Below, piece after piece: positions 41,087 through 41,199 of a DNA stretch of 41,199 bases. The translations under genes were made by a program, and so were the position numbers. The DNA is from Lachnospiraceae bacterium (GTDB taxonomy: Bacteria > Bacillota > Clostridia > Lachnospirales > Lachnospiraceae): positions 1 through 41,199 of the forward strand of contig JAFUJA010000025.1 in assembly GCA_017473905.1 (NCBI GenBank). The letters are read 5' to 3'. Below the pieces are notes generated by a model. That model made no database searches, had not been told where the DNA came from, and saw nothing but the letters and a program-made list of their open reading frames with translations. Numbering within the stretch: position 1 is the first letter of the stretch; the number at the start of each line of letters is the position of its first letter.

Positions 41087-41199
41087 ATGGGGAATGAATT
41101 TCATGTGGATTATGTAACGCAACTTAATTACATGTCCGCATCCAATGAAAAGCTTTCACATTGGCAGAAATGTCTGGATGATATACAAAAGAAGATGCT
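41087..41199 (+). CDS. Start of an unrecognised gene, cut by the window edge
   Basis: An ATG at 41087 follows AAAAGGAG (41069-41076) at good distance. The 37 codons in the window read MGNEFHVDYVTQLNYMSASN and continue with a polar helical stretch, KLSHWQKCLDDIQKKM. The frame is open upstream to another ATG at 41012 that has no ribosome site. A helical N-terminus of this kind occurs in WXG100/LXG-type secreted proteins, but too little is present to assign a family. Confidence 0.5.
   Translation, partial: MGNEFHVDYVTQLNYMSASNEKLSHWQKCLDDIQKKM

Overview
The window looks like a chromosome segment from a motile, sporulation-related, Gram-positive anaerobe of the Lachnospiraceae (Roseburia/Butyrivibrio/Agathobacter-like). 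This is an inference from strong AAGGAGG ribosome sites, moderate GC, a short Firmicutes-type flagellin, sigma-28 promoters of the TAAA-N15/16-TCCGATA(T/C) type, a Spo0A-type DNA-binding protein and a Gram-positive style surface-glycan locus. The species cannot be read from the sequence.

Layout. (1) 1-640: a 319-bp unit repeated in tandem. Each copy encodes an identical 32-residue hydrophobic peptide, with its own extended -10 promoter, a GAGA-capped hairpin over the Shine-Dalgarno sequence, a bidirectional terminator and a convergent antisense promoter. This is a holin-like type I toxin-antitoxin array, and it probably continues to the left of the window. (2) 698-1042: a small XRE-type regulator. 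(3) 1115-5219: a late flagellar block, flaG-fliD-fliS-flgN-like and then flagellin, with sigma-28 promoters before flaG and before flagellin. The flagellin leader carries two CsrA-type GGA sites. (4) 5354-8863: two paralogous GT2-TPR glycosyltransferases on the minus strand and one DUF3880-type glycosyltransferase on the plus strand, plausibly for flagellin glycosylation. (5) 8977-13280: a beta-helix lipoprotein, rmlD, a DUF212/YuiD-like membrane protein and a polytopic membrane protein, as divergent pairs with readable sigma-A promoters. (6) 13386-13757: an orphan Spo0A effector domain with a perfect 0A box inside its own putative promoter.

(7) 13885-40907: one very long co-directional cluster of 24 genes between a promoter at 13885-13913 and a terminator at 40864-40907. 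It encodes an initiating phosphoglycosyl transferase, a Wzz/Wzc-like co-polymerase with a degenerate kinase domain, an EpsG-type polymerase, a PglK-type ABC flippase and seven cytoplasmic glycosyltransferases, one carrying bacterial sialyltransferase motifs. It also encodes PseF (CMP-nonulosonate synthesis), WecE plus a GNAT acetyltransferase (4-acetamido-4,6-dideoxy sugar), an O-acyltransferase and an SGNH hydrolase. Three polyprenyl-phosphate-sugar synthases (GtrB/ArnC/DPM1-like) each lie next to a polytopic GT-C-like protein, and there is one further GtrII-type protein.

How they work together (inference). A lipid-linked repeat unit is started at 16311, extended by the GT2/GT4 enzymes, flipped by the ABC protein and polymerised by EpsG. 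On the outer face it would then be decorated by the three Und-P-sugar/GT-C modules and by acylation. Nonulosonate and Fuc4NAc-like sugars are likely components. The window ends in the first codons of an unrecognised gene.
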